Shown piece by piece: positions 26,572 through 36,677 of a DNA stretch of 64,000 bases; the stretch's first letter is position 1; the number at the start of each line of letters is the position of its first letter. The stretch comes from Acidobacteriota bacterium (lineage in GTDB: Bacteria > Acidobacteriota > Terriglobia > Bryobacterales > Bryobacteraceae). The stretch is from assembly GCA_017307505.1 (NCBI GenBank), contig JAFKEE010000019.1, positions 272,120 through 336,119 of the forward strand. The letters are read 5' to 3'. Below the pieces are notes generated by a model. The model did no database searches and had not been told where the DNA came from. It was given only the letters and a program-made list of their open reading frames with translations. The position numbers and the translations under genes were made by a program.

Positions 26572-28230
26572 ATGTATAAGATCCTCTACCGGCACTTTCT
26601 GGCGCAGTTCTTCGAGAACGACCTGGTCGCCCCTCAGGGCGAGCTCCGTTCGAGCGTCACCGGTATGCTTGGGTTTATCGCCATGCCGGGGCTGCTTCTG
26701 CCGCTCTGGATGATGGGCAAGTACTCCTCCCTCATCGCTTTCATCCGCATGGAGCGCTTTGTTGACCGCGACGGAGCCACGTGGTCCGACAAGATTATCT
26801 ACCTCACGCTGGCTCTGGTGATCCCCGCGCTCGCCATGCTCCTCAAGTGGGACTCCATCTTCCCCACCCGGCTCGACCACGCCATTCTCGCGCCCATGCC
26901 GCTTCGTCTCTCCCGGATCCTGCTGGCGAAAGCAGCGGCCCTGGGTTCGTTCGTGGCGCTCTTCGCCCTGGCGGTCAATGCTGGCGCGACCATCCTTTTT
27001 CCTTTGGTCGTGCTGGGCGATACGGGGACCCTCTGGGATGCCGTTCGCTATATCGGTGCGCATTTCCTGGCCACCATGGCTCTGTCGCTCTGCGCCTGCA
27101 CCTTCCTGATCGCCCTGCAGGGTATCGGCCTGACTACCCTGGGATTGGAACGCTTCCGGGGCATCTCCGCCACCATCCAGTTCACCATCCTGACGGCGCT
27201 GCTCACCCTGTTCCTGCTCTGCCCGTCACTTAGCAACCTCGCGAAGAAGCTGCATGCCCTGCCGCAGGCCGAGTGGCTGCCGCCGTTCTGGTTCCTGGGA
27301 CTCTACGAAGTACTGTTGGGCAAGGCCGACCCGGCTTATACCGCGCTGGCAGGCATCGCCCTGAAAGCACTGGCCATTTGCTGCGCCACGGCCGTGGCCA
27401 CTTACGCCTTGAGTTACCGCCGCCACTTCCGGCGCATTCCCGAAACACTGGAACGAGGGTCGTCTTTCGCGGCGCCCGTTTGGGACCGGCTCGAAAGTCT
27501 CGCCGGCCGCTTCATCAAGGATCGCCGCCGGTTGGGCCTGCTGCTCTTCGTCCTCCAAACCTTCATCCGCAGCCACACCCACCGGCTCCTCTTCGGCGTC
27601 TTCCTCGCTCTGGCCAACGCCGTGATTCTGAACGATGTCCTTACTATGCTGCTCACCACCAGCCGGGAGACCGACATCGTCCTCTCGGCGCCGCTGATCG
27701 TCAGCTTCTTCCTGCTCACGGGCTTCCGGTTCCTCTACGAGATCCCGGCCGATCTTCCGGCGCACTGGCTGTTTCGCATCGCCGCCCCCGCCCGTCCGGT
27801 CACCTTCTATGTGTTGATGCTCGTGTTCGTGATCCTGCTCACCACACCCATCAACTTCCTGTTGTTGCCGCTCAGCGATGCCCTGCTCCACTCAGGCTTC
27901 TGCGCGCTGCTCGCCATCGTCCTGGGTGAAGCCCTGTTCATCGGCTACCACAAGATCCCGTTCACCTGTACCTTCGGCGCGGCCAAGTGGAATGTCACCT
28001 ACTCGCTCTTTATCTGGTTTCTGATCTTCATCTTTTACACCTGGGTGGCGATCCGCGTGGAACTGCACCTCGGAGCCAGCCCGGTGGTCTTCGGCGTCTG
28101 CTACGCCCTGCTGGCCGCAGTGGTGTACTGGCTCCATCGCTACCGGAACCAGCAGTGGAACGAAGATCCCACGCTGCGCTTCTACGATGGACAGGCTCCG
28201 GCCGTCCAGACACTCGACCTCAACGGCTGA
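26572..28230 (+). CDS. ABC-2 type exporter membrane subunit
   Basis: A 552-residue membrane protein with about 12 hydrophobic segments, in two halves (about 40-290 and 350-530) separated by a charged stretch near 300-340. This is the size and layout of a double-length ABC-2 permease in which one chain serves as both halves. It has no ATP-binding domain and lies 12 bp after the ATPase gene. I recognise no substrate-specific motif. Confidence 0.82.
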   Translation: MYKILYRHFLAQFFENDLVAPQGELRSSVTGMLGFIAMPGLLLPLWMMGKYSSLIAFIRMERFVDRDGATWSDKIIYLTLALVIPALAMLLKWDSIFPTRLDHAILAPMPLRLSRILLAKAAALGSFVALFALAVNAGATILFPLVVLGDTGTLWDAVRYIGAHFLATMALSLCACTFLIALQGIGLTTLGLERFRGISATIQFTILTALLTLFLLCPSLSNLAKKLHALPQAEWLPPFWFLGLYEVLLGKADPAYTALAGIALKALAICCATAVATYALSYRRHFRRIPETLERGSSFAAPVWDRLESLAGRFIKDRRRLGLLLFVLQTFIRSHTHRLLFGVFLALANAVILNDVLTMLLTTSRETDIVLSAPLIVSFFLLTGFRFLYEIPADLPAHWLFRIAAPARPVTFYVLMLVFVILLTTPINFLLLPLSDALLHSGFCALLAIVLGEALFIGYHKIPFTCTFGAAKWNVTYSLFIWFLIFIFYTWVAIRVELHLGASPVVFGVCYALLAAVVYWLHRYRNQQWNEDPTLRFYDGQAPAVQTLDLNG

Positions 28231-28393
28231 TCTGCTCGGCCCGGTCACCGCCGGATCGGCCCGGCTGGCTCTCCGGGCGGGACCGAGGCTCGACAGCAGC
28301 GCCACGAAGCTTCCATGCTTCGCTTGTAGTAATTCATCGGACTTTGCTTGGTTGCCAGTGGATGCGTGCCTGCGGTACAACGTAGGGGCACAG

Positions 28394-29806
28394 ATGTCAG
28401 ACCCAGCCCAGTCGATTTCGGTCAAGCGCGCGCAGGTGGACTTCCACAACTTCGCGTCGCTGGGGGAACCGGAGCGGGCGCTGGCCGCCTATGCCGATGA
28501 AAACTTTCGGCGGGGCTCTGTTCTGAAAGCAAACCGGGACTTTATCCCTTCCCTCTCGCCGTTCCTGGAGGTGGGCGCCAACGCCGGGCACACCTCTTAT
28601 ATGCTGGCCAATGACTTCCAGGCCGACGGCTTCGCGCTGGACATCTCGGCCGACGCCCTGCGCCACGGCCAGTTTCTGAAGACCGCCTGGAACCTGCAGC
28701 GCTCCCCGATTCTGACCGCCGGCGACGCCACGCATCTCCCGTTTCGCGACAACTCGCTGGCGTTTGTCATGTCTTTTCAGACGCTTTCCCAGTTTCTGGA
28801 CATCGAGAGCGTGATTCGCGAGGTGCACCGTGTGCTGGCTCCGGGCGGAGTCTATTACTTTGCCGAGGAGCCGGTTCGCCGCAAACTGACGTTGCGTGTG
28901 TACCGGGCGCCTTACCCGGAACGGATGAAGCCGTTCGAGAAGCATCTGTATGACAGCGGCCTCCTGGACTTCATGGCCATGGACGTCATCGGCGCTGACC
29001 AGGAAGAGTCTTTTGGGATCCGGCAGAACCACCGCTTCGGCCTGCGTGAATGGTCCGGGCTGCTGCATAAGTATTTCGAGGAGTGCCGGTTCGTGACGTT
29101 CCCGCGGCAACGCGGCTGGGCCAACCAGATGGTGCAGTGGATGTTGCGCCGGGTGCCTGGCAACGCGGATGCCCGCGTCGCCGACTGTCTTGGAGCCACG
29201 CTCGCCGCCTTCTGCCGCAAGCCTGGGCGGCTGCCCCAGGAGCTCCCGCTCACGGAAGCGCTGGCCTGTCCCGACTGTGGCGCCGACCTTCCATTCCAGA
29301 CCACGGAGTCGATGTCCTGCCCAAACTGCTCTTACCGGGCGGGCAACGAGTCCAACGTCTACAACCTGCTGAGCACCTCGCTGAAGGCCGAGCTGTATCC
29401 CGGTAACCGCGCGGATACGCTGGACTTTTCCAAACCAGGCCACGAAGAGGGCCTGGTCGAGGGCTTCTTTGAACTGGAAGGGGAGTTCGGCAGCAAGTAT
29501 CGCTGGATTGGCGCACGCGCGGTGGTCAAACTCGTCCGTATGCGGCCCGGCGCCCCGCTGCTGCGAGTTCAAGGTTACGCTCCTGGCGTGGCGAAGGTGG
29601 AGTTGCGGGCGAACGGCCAATCGGTCGGTCAGTGGAAACTGGACCGGCCGGGCCTCTTCATCCTGGAGGCCCCGCTGGCCGAAGCGCCAGAGTACCAGGT
29701 CGAGATTCTGGGCTCGCCGACCATCAACGAGCCAAACCAGAAGCCGGGCGAAGGCCGTGTCCTGACCGTCAACCTGTCCCTCATCAAACTACTGCCTCGC
29801 GAGTAA
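28394..29806 (+). CDS. SAM methyltransferase-zinc ribbon-beta domain fusion
   Basis: A 470-residue protein starting at ATG 28394 (AGGGG nearby upstream). Residues about 30-270 are a class I methyltransferase: motif I FLEVGANAGHTSYML, an acidic ALDIS after the second strand, GDATHLPFRDNSLAFV and the VHRVLAPGGVYYF post-motif. About 295-320 is a zinc ribbon (CPDCGADLP...CPNCSYR) similar to Trm112-like ribbons. About 360-465 is a beta-rich domain (VAKVELRANGQSVGQWKL) that may bind carbohydrate or another ligand. The substrate is unknown; the ribbon could bind RNA or protein. It stands alone, about 160 bp after the transporter. Confidence 0.72.
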   Translation: MSDPAQSISVKRAQVDFHNFASLGEPERALAAYADENFRRGSVLKANRDFIPSLSPFLEVGANAGHTSYMLANDFQADGFALDISADALRHGQFLKTAWNLQRSPILTAGDATHLPFRDNSLAFVMSFQTLSQFLDIESVIREVHRVLAPGGVYYFAEEPVRRKLTLRVYRAPYPERMKPFEKHLYDSGLLDFMAMDVIGADQEESFGIRQNHRFGLREWSGLLHKYFEECRFVTFPRQRGWANQMVQWMLRRVPGNADARVADCLGATLAAFCRKPGRLPQELPLTEALACPDCGADLPFQTTESMSCPNCSYRAGNESNVYNLLSTSLKAELYPGNRADTLDFSKPGHEEGLVEGFFELEGEFGSKYRWIGARAVVKLVRMRPGAPLLRVQGYAPGVAKVELRANGQSVGQWKLDRPGLFILEAPLAEAPEYQVEILGSPTINEPNQKPGEGRVLTVNLSLIKLLPRE

Positions 29807-29835
29807 GAAAAACGAAAAAATCGTACGCACACCTC

Positions 29836-29863
29836 TTGTCTTCTTCCGTATTTCCACTATAGT
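29836..29863 (+). promoter_or_regulatory. Candidate promoter of arsM
   Basis: TTGTCT (29836-29841) and TATAGT (29858-29863) are 16 bases apart. The -10 overlaps CTATA-N7-TATAG, an inverted repeat that could be an operator. The arsM ATG is about 73 bp downstream. No arsR gene is visible nearby. Confidence 0.45.
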
Positions 29864-29936
29864 AGAATTATAGAAGCAAGAGAGAGCAATGCCGTGGCAA
29901 CTCCCGTCACCCCATTGCCGGAAACAGGAGATTCCT

Positions 29937-30764
29937 ATGAGCACGACAGATGTAAAACAAGCGGTACAGGATCGATATGGGAAGGCCGCCCTGCGCGTAG
30001 TGGAAGGCGAAGGCGCCTCCTGCTGCTGCGGATCGAAGAAGGCCGTGGCCCTGGGTGCGAATGACCCCATCACCGCCAACCTCTACTCGGAAGACCAGGC
30101 CGCCCAGATCCCAGAAGCCGCCGTGCTTGCTTCGCTGGGCTGCGGCAACCCCACGGCGCTGGCCGAACTCCACGAAGGCGAGACGGTACTGGATCTTGGC
30201 TCCGGCGGCGGCATCGATGTGCTGCTTTCCGCCCGCCGCGTGGGCCCCACCGGAAAGGCCTACGGCCTCGACATGACGGAAGAGATGCTGGCGCTGGCCA
30301 ACTCGAACAAAGCGAAATCCGGCCTGGAGAACGTCGAGTTCCTGAAGGGCGAGATTGAGCGGATCCCCCTGCCGGACAACTCGGTGGACGTCATCATTTC
30401 CAACTGCGTCATCAATCTTTCTGCCGACAAGGACATGGTGCTGAGTGAGGCTTTCCGGGTGCTGAAGCCGGGCGGCCACTTCGCGGTCTCCGACGTGGTG
30501 ACCCGTGGGGAAATCCCGGCTGACGTCCGGCGCAGTGTCGAACTCTGGGTGGGCTGCATCGCCGGAGCCCTCGATGAGCAGGACTATCATGCCAGGCTGG
30601 CCAAAGCGGGCTTCGAAAACATCAGTTTCGAGCCTACCCGCATTTACAAAGTGGAGCAGGCTCGCGAGTTCCTCGATGGCCAGGGCATCGACGTGGAAGC
30701 CATCGCACCGCTGGTCGATGAGAAGTTCATGAGTGCCTTTATCCGAGCCACGAAGCCTGCCTAG
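29937..30764 (+). CDS. arsM: Arsenite S-adenosylmethionine methyltransferase
   Basis: A 275-residue enzyme matching ArsM. The Cys residues that bind As(III) are present: the CCC group near residue 21 ([10 protein letters not shown]), Cys in SNCVIN, and Cys in VGCIAGAL. The SAM site is [16 protein letters not shown] and the typical [21 protein letters not shown] block follows. The start ATG at 29937 has AGGAG 6 bases upstream. It methylates arsenite to volatile or less retained forms. It has no companion arsR or arsB here, so it is an isolated detoxification gene, 51 bp ahead of the gamma-glutamyltransferase gene. Confidence 0.93.
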   Translation: MSTTDVKQAVQDRYGKAALRVVEGEGASCCCGSKKAVALGANDPITANLYSEDQAAQIPEAAVLASLGCGNPTALAELHEGETVLDLGSGGGIDVLLSARRVGPTGKAYGLDMTEEMLALANSNKAKSGLENVEFLKGEIERIPLPDNSVDVIISNCVINLSADKDMVLSEAFRVLKPGGHFAVSDVVTRGEIPADVRRSVELWVGCIAGALDEQDYHARLAKAGFENISFEPTRIYKVEQAREFLDGQGIDVEAIAPLVDEKFMSAFIRATKPA

Positions 30765-30815
30765 ACTGTAGTCCTGATCCAGGGCGGCCCGATCGCGGTA
30801 GTACAATTGGGTTTC

Positions 30816-32594
30816 ATGCGAAATCCGCGAGTTTTCGCCGCCCTGGCGCTGGTCTGCGCCTTGACGATCCCGGCCCCAGCACGGGACCCGGTGCGTACCC
30901 GCAAGGCCATGGTGGTTTCGCAGGAGCCCAATGCCACGGACGCGGGCGTGGCGGTGCTCAAGGCGGGCGGCAACGCCGTCGACGCCGCCATTACTGTCGC
31001 CATGACGCTCGCCGTCACGCATCCGCGGGCCGGCAATCTGGGCGGCGGGGGCTTCATGCTGATCCGGCTGGCCAACGGCACCAGCACGTTCATCGACTTC
31101 CGGGAGCGCGCTCCGCTCAGCGCCACGCGCATGATGTACCTGGACAAGGACGGCAAGCGCACCAAGGACAGCCAGGTGGGCTGGCGCGCCGCGGGCGTCC
31201 CGGGCACCGTAAGCGGTCTCGAATACGCCCACAAAAAGTACGGCTCCAAGCCCTGGGCCACCTTGCTCAAACCCGCCATCGACTTCGCCACACAGGGCGT
31301 CACCCTCACTTACGCCGAAGCCCGCAATCTCTGCAACAACCGCGAGGTGATGGAGCCGTTCGCCGAATCGAAGCGGATCTTCCTCAAAGGCGGAGCCTGC
31401 TTCGAGCCCGGCGAGAAGCTCGTCCAACCCGAACTCGCCCAGGTGATCTCGCGGATCGCCAAAGCCGGCGCGAAGGATTTCTACGAGGGCGAGACCGCCC
31501 GCATCTTCGCCGAAGAGTCGAAGAAGGCCGGCGGCGAGATCACGCTGGAAGACCTGAAGGCTTACAGGACCCACGAGCGCAAGCCGCTGATCGGCGAATA
31601 CAAGGGCTACCAGATCATCACAGCTCCGCCGCCCTCTTCCGGCGGGCTGGTGATGTTCCAGATGCTGGGCATGCTCGACGGTACTGGCTATGAGAAGGCG
31701 GGGGCCGGATCCGCCAGCGCTACCCACTACATGGCCGAGGCCATGCGCCGCGCCTATGCGGACCGCGCCCGCTATGTCGGCGACCCCGACTTCGTCAAAA
31801 TCCCCGTGAGCGGCCTGATCAACGGCACCTATACGAAGAAGCTCTGGGCCAACGTGCAGCCGGACAAGGCCACGCCCAGCAGTGCGATCCAGGCCGGCAA
31901 CCCCGTTCCTTTTGAATCCTCGGAGACCACGCACTTCAACGTGATCGATGAGAAAGGCAACGCCGTCGCGCTGACGTATACGATCAACGGCCTCTACGGC
32001 AACGGGGTCACCGTCCCGCGCCTGGGCTTCCTGCTCAACAACGAGATGGACGACTTCACCACCAAGCCGGGCGAGGCGAACATGTTCGGCACAGTGGAAG
32101 GCGAGGCCAACGCGATTCAGCCGCGCAAGGCTCCGCTCTCGTCCATGACGCCCACCATCGTGGCGAAGGACAACCAGCCGTACCTGCTGCTGGGCGCGCC
32201 CGGCGGCTCCCGCATCCCCACGGCGGTGACGCAGGTGCTGCTGTATGTCCTCGACTTCGGCATGGACGTGCAGCAGGCCATCGACCAGCCGCGCTTCCAC
32301 CACCAGTGGCTGCCGGACACGCTCTATCTGGAGCCCGGATTTTCGCCGGACACCCGCTCCGCTCTGGAGAAGATGGGCTACCAGGTGGCGGGCACGTCGG
32401 GCGTGGCGAGTGTCGAGGCGATTATGGTCGAACGACCGAAAGCCGCGGCGGCCCCGCGCGGCGGAGTGGTGGCCGATGGCGCCACCGCGGTCCGCTCAGG
32501 CGCGGGCAGCAATTCGGATACCTGGATGTCGCGCATCACCTGGATCGCCGGTGCGCAGAATGGACGCTCCTCCGGCAAAGCAGCCGGTTACTGA
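30816..32594 (+). CDS. ggt: Gamma-glutamyltransferase, exported
   Basis: A 592-residue Ntn-hydrolase precursor. A signal peptide covers residues 1-22 (FAALALVCALTIPAPA). The autoprocessing nucleophile is the first Thr of ETTHF (about Thr371), which splits the large and small subunits. NLGGGGF, PPPSSGGL and LLNNEMDDF with LGAPGGSRIPT are family motifs. Near the C-terminus a Pro/Ala/Gly-rich stretch of about 30 residues is inserted before the final strand. It cleaves gamma-glutamyl bonds of glutathione and related peptides in the periplasm. Start at ATG 30816; a TTG three codons earlier is less likely. Confidence 0.93.
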   Translation: MRNPRVFAALALVCALTIPAPARDPVRTRKAMVVSQEPNATDAGVAVLKAGGNAVDAAITVAMTLAVTHPRAGNLGGGGFMLIRLANGTSTFIDFRERAPLSATRMMYLDKDGKRTKDSQVGWRAAGVPGTVSGLEYAHKKYGSKPWATLLKPAIDFATQGVTLTYAEARNLCNNREVMEPFAESKRIFLKGGACFEPGEKLVQPELAQVISRIAKAGAKDFYEGETARIFAEESKKAGGEITLEDLKAYRTHERKPLIGEYKGYQIITAPPPSSGGLVMFQMLGMLDGTGYEKAGAGSASATHYMAEAMRRAYADRARYVGDPDFVKIPVSGLINGTYTKKLWANVQPDKATPSSAIQAGNPVPFESSETTHFNVIDEKGNAVALTYTINGLYGNGVTVPRLGFLLNNEMDDFTTKPGEANMFGTVEGEANAIQPRKAPLSSMTPTIVAKDNQPYLLLGAPGGSRIPTAVTQVLLYVLDFGMDVQQAIDQPRFHHQWLPDTLYLEPGFSPDTRSALEKMGYQVAGTSGVASVEAIMVERPKAAAAPRGGVVADGATAVRSGAGSNSDTWMSRITWIAGAQNGRSSGKAAGY

Positions 32595-32600
32595 ACCCGT

Positions 32601-33431
32601 ATGGAACACGCACTCTCCACCCACCTACTCGTCAACCACCGGCTCAACACGGTCTGGCTCGACCGGATATGGAATGCCGGCATTCCGAAGGTGGAGATCT
32701 TCTGCGCCCGGCAGCATTTCGACTACCGCGACCAGTCGCAGGTGAACGAACTCGGCTACTGGTTCCGCGATGCCCAACTGCAGTGCCATTCGCTGCACGC
32801 GCCGATGTACAACGACGACTGCTGGGGCCGCAGTGGGCCGTCCTCCGTCGTCACGCTGACCGATACCTCCAAGCCGCGCCGCCTGCAATCCGTCGACGAG
32901 ATCAAGCGCGCCATTGAGGTGGCCGAAAAGTTCCCGTTCAAGTACCTCATCCAGCACCTGGGCGTCTCGGGTGAGGAGTATAGCGACGAGAAGCTGGATG
33001 CCGCCTTCACCGCGCTGGAGGACCTGCAACTCTTCGCCAAGCACCGCGGTGTGGAGATCCTCATCGAGAACATCCCCAACCGCCTGAGCAGCGCCGAACG
33101 CCTGCTCTACTTCAGCGGCATCACCCATCTCGACCTGAAATTCTGCCTGGACCTGGGTCACGCCAACCTGATGGAAGGCATTGAGCCCACCTTCGCCCTG
33201 CTGCAGGACCGGCTGCGGTCCACGCACGTCCACGACAACGACGGCAAGGATGACATTCATCTCTTCCCGCTGCTGGCCGAGGGCGGCACCATTCCCTGGA
33301 AGCAGACCATGGATCTGCTGCGCACCCGGGAGTCGCAGTACCCGCTCCTGCTGGAGGTCAAGGACTCACCCGCCTTCGCCAACCCCATCGATGCGGCCCG
33401 GCAGGCCTTTGACCGATTGGAGAACCTTTGA
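32601..33431 (+). CDS. Sugar phosphate isomerase/epimerase-like TIM-barrel protein
   Basis: A 276-residue protein of the xylose isomerase-like/AP endonuclease 2 superfamily. Metal-binding residues typical of the fold are seen in the C-terminal part: the Glu in [17 protein letters not shown], and [15 protein letters not shown], followed by LLLEVKD. The last HxHDND motif is common in epimerases and inosose-type enzymes. The substrate is not predictable. It starts 6 bp after ggt and its TGA shares a base with the asnS ATG, so it belongs to the same operon. Confidence 0.85.
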   Translation: MEHALSTHLLVNHRLNTVWLDRIWNAGIPKVEIFCARQHFDYRDQSQVNELGYWFRDAQLQCHSLHAPMYNDDCWGRSGPSSVVTLTDTSKPRRLQSVDEIKRAIEVAEKFPFKYLIQHLGVSGEEYSDEKLDAAFTALEDLQLFAKHRGVEILIENIPNRLSSAERLLYFSGITHLDLKFCLDLGHANLMEGIEPTFALLQDRLRSTHVHDNDGKDDIHLFPLLAEGGTIPWKQTMDLLRTRESQYPLLLEVKDSPAFANPIDAARQAFDRLENL

Positions 33432-34744
33432 TGTCTGACTACCGTCGAATCACCATTGCCAGCGCGGGCCAGCATACCGGCGAACCCGTCGAAATCGCCG
33501 GCTGGCTCTACAACCTGCGCAAATCGGGGAAGATCATCTTTCCGATCATCCGCGATGGCAGCGGGACCATCCAGTGTGTGGGCGTGAAAGCCCAACTGCC
33601 GGAAGATGTCTTCGAGGCCCTGAAGAACCTCACGCAGGAATCCTCCGTGATCATCCGGGGCAAGATGCGCGCCGAAGCGCGCGCCCAGGGCGGCTATGAG
33701 ATGGACATCGAGGGCGCCGAGATCGTCCAGCGCGTGAGTGAGGAGCATCCCTACCCCATCACGCCCAAGGAGCACGGCGTCGAGTTTCTCTTCGACCAGC
33801 GCCACCTGCACCTGCGCAGCCGCCGCCAGCACGCCATCCTCAAGATCCGCCACGAGATCATCAAGGCGGTCCGCGACTACTTCGACTCCAACGGTTTCAC
33901 CCTGGTCGATTGCCCCATCTTCACGCCGGCCGCCTGCGAAGGTACGACGACGCTGTTCGAAGTCGACTACTTCGAGGACGAGAAGGTCTACCTCACGCAA
34001 TCCGGCCAGCTCTACAACGAAGCGACGGCCGCCGCCTTCGGCAAGACCTACTGCTTCGGCCCGACCTTCCGCGCCGAGAAGTCGAAGACCCGCCGCCACC
34101 TCACCGAGTTCTGGATGGTGGAGCCTGAAATGGCTTACGCCGACCTGGAAGACGTGAAGCGCGTCGCCGAAGAATTGATCGTCTTCATGGTGGGCCGAGT
34201 CCTGGAGAACCGGAAGACGGAGCTCGCCACGCTGGAGCGCGACATCACCAAGCTGGAAGCCATCAAATCGCCATTCCCGCGCATCAGCTACGACGAAGCG
34301 GTGGAGATCCTCAAGCGCAAGGGCAGTGAGATCGAGTGGGGCGGCGACTTCGGCGGGACCGACGAAACGCTGCTCAGCGAAGAGTTCGACCGTCCGGTGA
34401 TGGTGGACCGCTACCCCGCGGCGGTGAAGGCGTTCTACTTCCAACCCGCGCCGGAACGGCCCGAAGTCGCGCTCGGCGTCGATGTCCTGGCCAGCGAAGG
34501 ATACGGCGAAGTCATCGGCGGCGGCCAGCGTGTCCACGACTACGACCTGCTGGTGCAGCGCATCAAGGATCACAACCTGCCGCCCGAAGCCTTCCAGTGG
34601 TATCTGGACCTGCGCCGCTTCGGCAGCGTGCCGCACGGCGGCTTCGGCATGGGCATTGAACGCGCCGTGTCCTGGATCTGCGGCCTGGAACACATCCGCG
34701 AAACCATCGCCTTCCCGCGCATGCTGTACCGGACACGGCCGTAG
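33431..34744 (+). CDS. asnS: Asparaginyl-tRNA synthetase
   Basis: A 437-residue class IIb synthetase. The N-terminal OB-fold anticodon domain (about 1-110, [24 protein letters not shown]) leads to a catalytic core with motif 2 ([25 protein letters not shown]) and motif 3 ([27 protein letters not shown]). The ending MLYRTRP is typical of AsnRS; AspRS would have a GAD insert. It charges tRNA-Asn directly. The start ATG overlaps the preceding stop (TGATG), giving MSDYRR as N-terminus. Confidence 0.95.
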   Translation: MSDYRRITIASAGQHTGEPVEIAGWLYNLRKSGKIIFPIIRDGSGTIQCVGVKAQLPEDVFEALKNLTQESSVIIRGKMRAEARAQGGYEMDIEGAEIVQRVSEEHPYPITPKEHGVEFLFDQRHLHLRSRRQHAILKIRHEIIKAVRDYFDSNGFTLVDCPIFTPAACEGTTTLFEVDYFEDEKVYLTQSGQLYNEATAAAFGKTYCFGPTFRAEKSKTRRHLTEFWMVEPEMAYADLEDVKRVAEELIVFMVGRVLENRKTELATLERDITKLEAIKSPFPRISYDEAVEILKRKGSEIEWGGDFGGTDETLLSEEFDRPVMVDRYPAAVKAFYFQPAPERPEVALGVDVLASEGYGEVIGGGQRVHDYDLLVQRIKDHNLPPEAFQWYLDLRRFGSVPHGGFGMGIERAVSWICGLEHIRETIAFPRMLYRTRP

Positions 34745-34750
34745 GAGCCT

Positions 34751-35662
34751 ATGGCGCAAACCATCGCGATTCTCGGAGCTCCCCTGGACCTCGGCGCCGG
34801 CCGCCGCGGCGTGGACATGGGCCCCTCGGCCCTGCGCGTGGCAAACCTGAATGCGAAGCTCGTTTCTCTCGGCTACAAGGTGGAGGATCTGGGCAACGTG
34901 TTCGCGAGCCAGCAGGAGAGCTCCCGGATTGGCGCCGCCCACGCCCGCTATCTGAAGCCGATCGCCGAAACCTGCGTCGAACTGGCGCACAAGGTGGAGC
35001 GCGCGGCGGGACAGGGCAAGTTTCCGCTGGTGCTGGGCGGCGATCACTCGGTTGCCGTCGGCACCGTCAGCGGCATGGCCCAGCATTACCGGAAGAAGAA
35101 GCAGAAGTTGGGCGTCATCTGGCTGGATGCGCACACGGACATGAATACGCCGGACTCGTCGCCCAGCGGCAACGTTCACGGCATGCCCCTGGCGTGTCTG
35201 GTCGGCTTCGGCCCCAAACCGCTGACGCACCTCTACGGCTACGCACCCAAGGTGGACCCGAAGAACGTCGTGCTGGTGGGGATCCGCGATGTCGACCTCA
35301 CGGAACGGCCCATCGTGAAGCAGAGCGGCGTGCGTGTTTTCACCATGCGCGATATCGACGAGCGCGGACTGCGTTCGGTGATGGAAGAGGCGGTGATGGT
35401 CGCCTCGGAAGGCACAGCCGGCATCCATATCTCACTGGACATGGACGGCGTGGATCCCGATGAAGCGCCCGGCGTCGGCACGCCCGTGCGCGGCGGCTTC
35501 TCCTATCGCGAGGCCCACCTGGCCATGGAGATCCTGTGTGATTCGCGGCGCGTGCGATCCATGGAAGTGGTGGAAGTGAACCCGGTGCTCGACACAGCGA
35601 ACCGAACCGCCCTTCTGGGCGTCGAACTGGTGATGTCGGCCATGGGCAAGAGGATCCTCTGA
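34751..35662 (+). CDS. rocF: Arginase
   Basis: A 303-residue ureohydrolase. The binuclear manganese ligands are in GGDHS (about residue 100), DAHTDMNTPDSSPSGNVHGMP (split here as DAHTDMN and SGNVHGMP, about 125-145) and SLDMDGVDPDEAPGVGTP (about 230-245). The SxSGNxHGM form separates arginase from agmatinase. It hydrolyses arginine to ornithine and urea. It sits 6 bp after asnS and 10 bp before ddl. Confidence 0.95.
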   Translation: MAQTIAILGAPLDLGAGRRGVDMGPSALRVANLNAKLVSLGYKVEDLGNVFASQQESSRIGAAHARYLKPIAETCVELAHKVERAAGQGKFPLVLGGDHSVAVGTVSGMAQHYRKKKQKLGVIWLDAHTDMNTPDSSPSGNVHGMPLACLVGFGPKPLTHLYGYAPKVDPKNVVLVGIRDVDLTERPIVKQSGVRVFTMRDIDERGLRSVMEEAVMVASEGTAGIHISLDMDGVDPDEAPGVGTPVRGGFSYREAHLAMEILCDSRRVRSMEVVEVNPVLDTANRTALLGVELVMSAMGKRIL

Positions 35663-35672
35663 CAAGGTATTT

Positions 35673-36677
35673 ATGAGCAAACTCCGCGTCGCAGTTGTGT
35701 ACGGCGGCCGCAGCGGCGAGCACGAAGTCTCCATCCGCTCGGCCCAGGCCATCATGGCCGCCCTGAACACCGAAAACTACGAAGTCATCCCCTACCTCAT
35801 CGGCAAGGATGGCAAGTGGGATCCCAAGCCGATTCTGCCCGAGCCTGGCGCCAACGACGGCATCGACGTCGTCTTTCCTGTCCTGCATGGCACGTTCGGC
35901 GAGGACGGCACCATCCAGGGCCTGTTCGAGATGGCCGACCTGCCGTATGTCGGGCCCGGGGTCTTCGGCTCGGCCGCCTCGATGGACAAGGAACACTTCA
36001 AACGCCTCAGCGTGGAGCGCGGCCTGCCCGTCGTCGAATATGCGATCGTCCACACCGGCAATCCGCACAAGACTATCGACTGGGATACGACGCTCAATCA
36101 GATCGTCGAACGCTTCGGTCTGCCGGTCTTTGTGAAGCCCTGCAACCTGGGTTCCTCGGTGGGCGTTGCCAAGGCGCATACCGTCGAAGAACTGCAGGCG
36201 GCGATCGTGGATGCGGGGCGTTACGACCTGAAGGTGATTGTCGAGCGCGCCATCGTGGGCCAGGAAGTGGAGTGTGCCGTCCTGGGCAACTACCGCCCGC
36301 AGGCATCCACACCCTGCGAGATCCTGCCGTCGAAGGAGTTCTACGACTACGACGACAAGTACCTGCTGGACCAGGCGAAGACGGTCATCCCGCCCAATCT
36401 GAGCGAAGAGAAGATCGAGGAGGTCCAGCGCCTCGCCATCGAATGCTTCCAGGCCATGGACTGCAGCGGCATGGCGCGCGTCGACTTCCTGATCGAGAAA
36501 GCCACCGGCAACATCTACATCAACGAGATCAATACCATCCCCGGGTTCACCTCGATCAGCATGTACCCGAAGATGTGGGAGCATGCCGGCTGCCCGTTCG
36601 ACATGCTGGTGGGCATGCTCCTCAGCCTTGCGCTGGAACGTCACAGCCTGCGCCAGGCTCTGCGCTACGAACGATGA
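35673..36677 (+). CDS. ddl: D-alanine-D-alanine ligase
   Basis: A 334-residue ATP-grasp ligase. Motifs seen: VVYGGRSGEHEVSIRSA at the N-terminus, VFPVLHGTFGEDG, VKPCNLGSSVGV (substrate and ATP loop), EFYDYDDKYL carrying the Tyr of the omega loop expected of true D-Ala-D-Ala enzymes, and NEINTIPGFT with the Mg ligands. It makes the dipeptide for peptidoglycan precursors. The next gene overlaps its end by 4 bp (ATGA). Confidence 0.95.
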   Translation: MSKLRVAVVYGGRSGEHEVSIRSAQAIMAALNTENYEVIPYLIGKDGKWDPKPILPEPGANDGIDVVFPVLHGTFGEDGTIQGLFEMADLPYVGPGVFGSAASMDKEHFKRLSVERGLPVVEYAIVHTGNPHKTIDWDTTLNQIVERFGLPVFVKPCNLGSSVGVAKAHTVEELQAAIVDAGRYDLKVIVERAIVGQEVECAVLGNYRPQASTPCEILPSKEFYDYDDKYLLDQAKTVIPPNLSEEKIEEVQRLAIECFQAMDCSGMARVDFLIEKATGNIYINEINTIPGFTSISMYPKMWEHAGCPFDMLVGMLLSLALERHSLRQALRYER

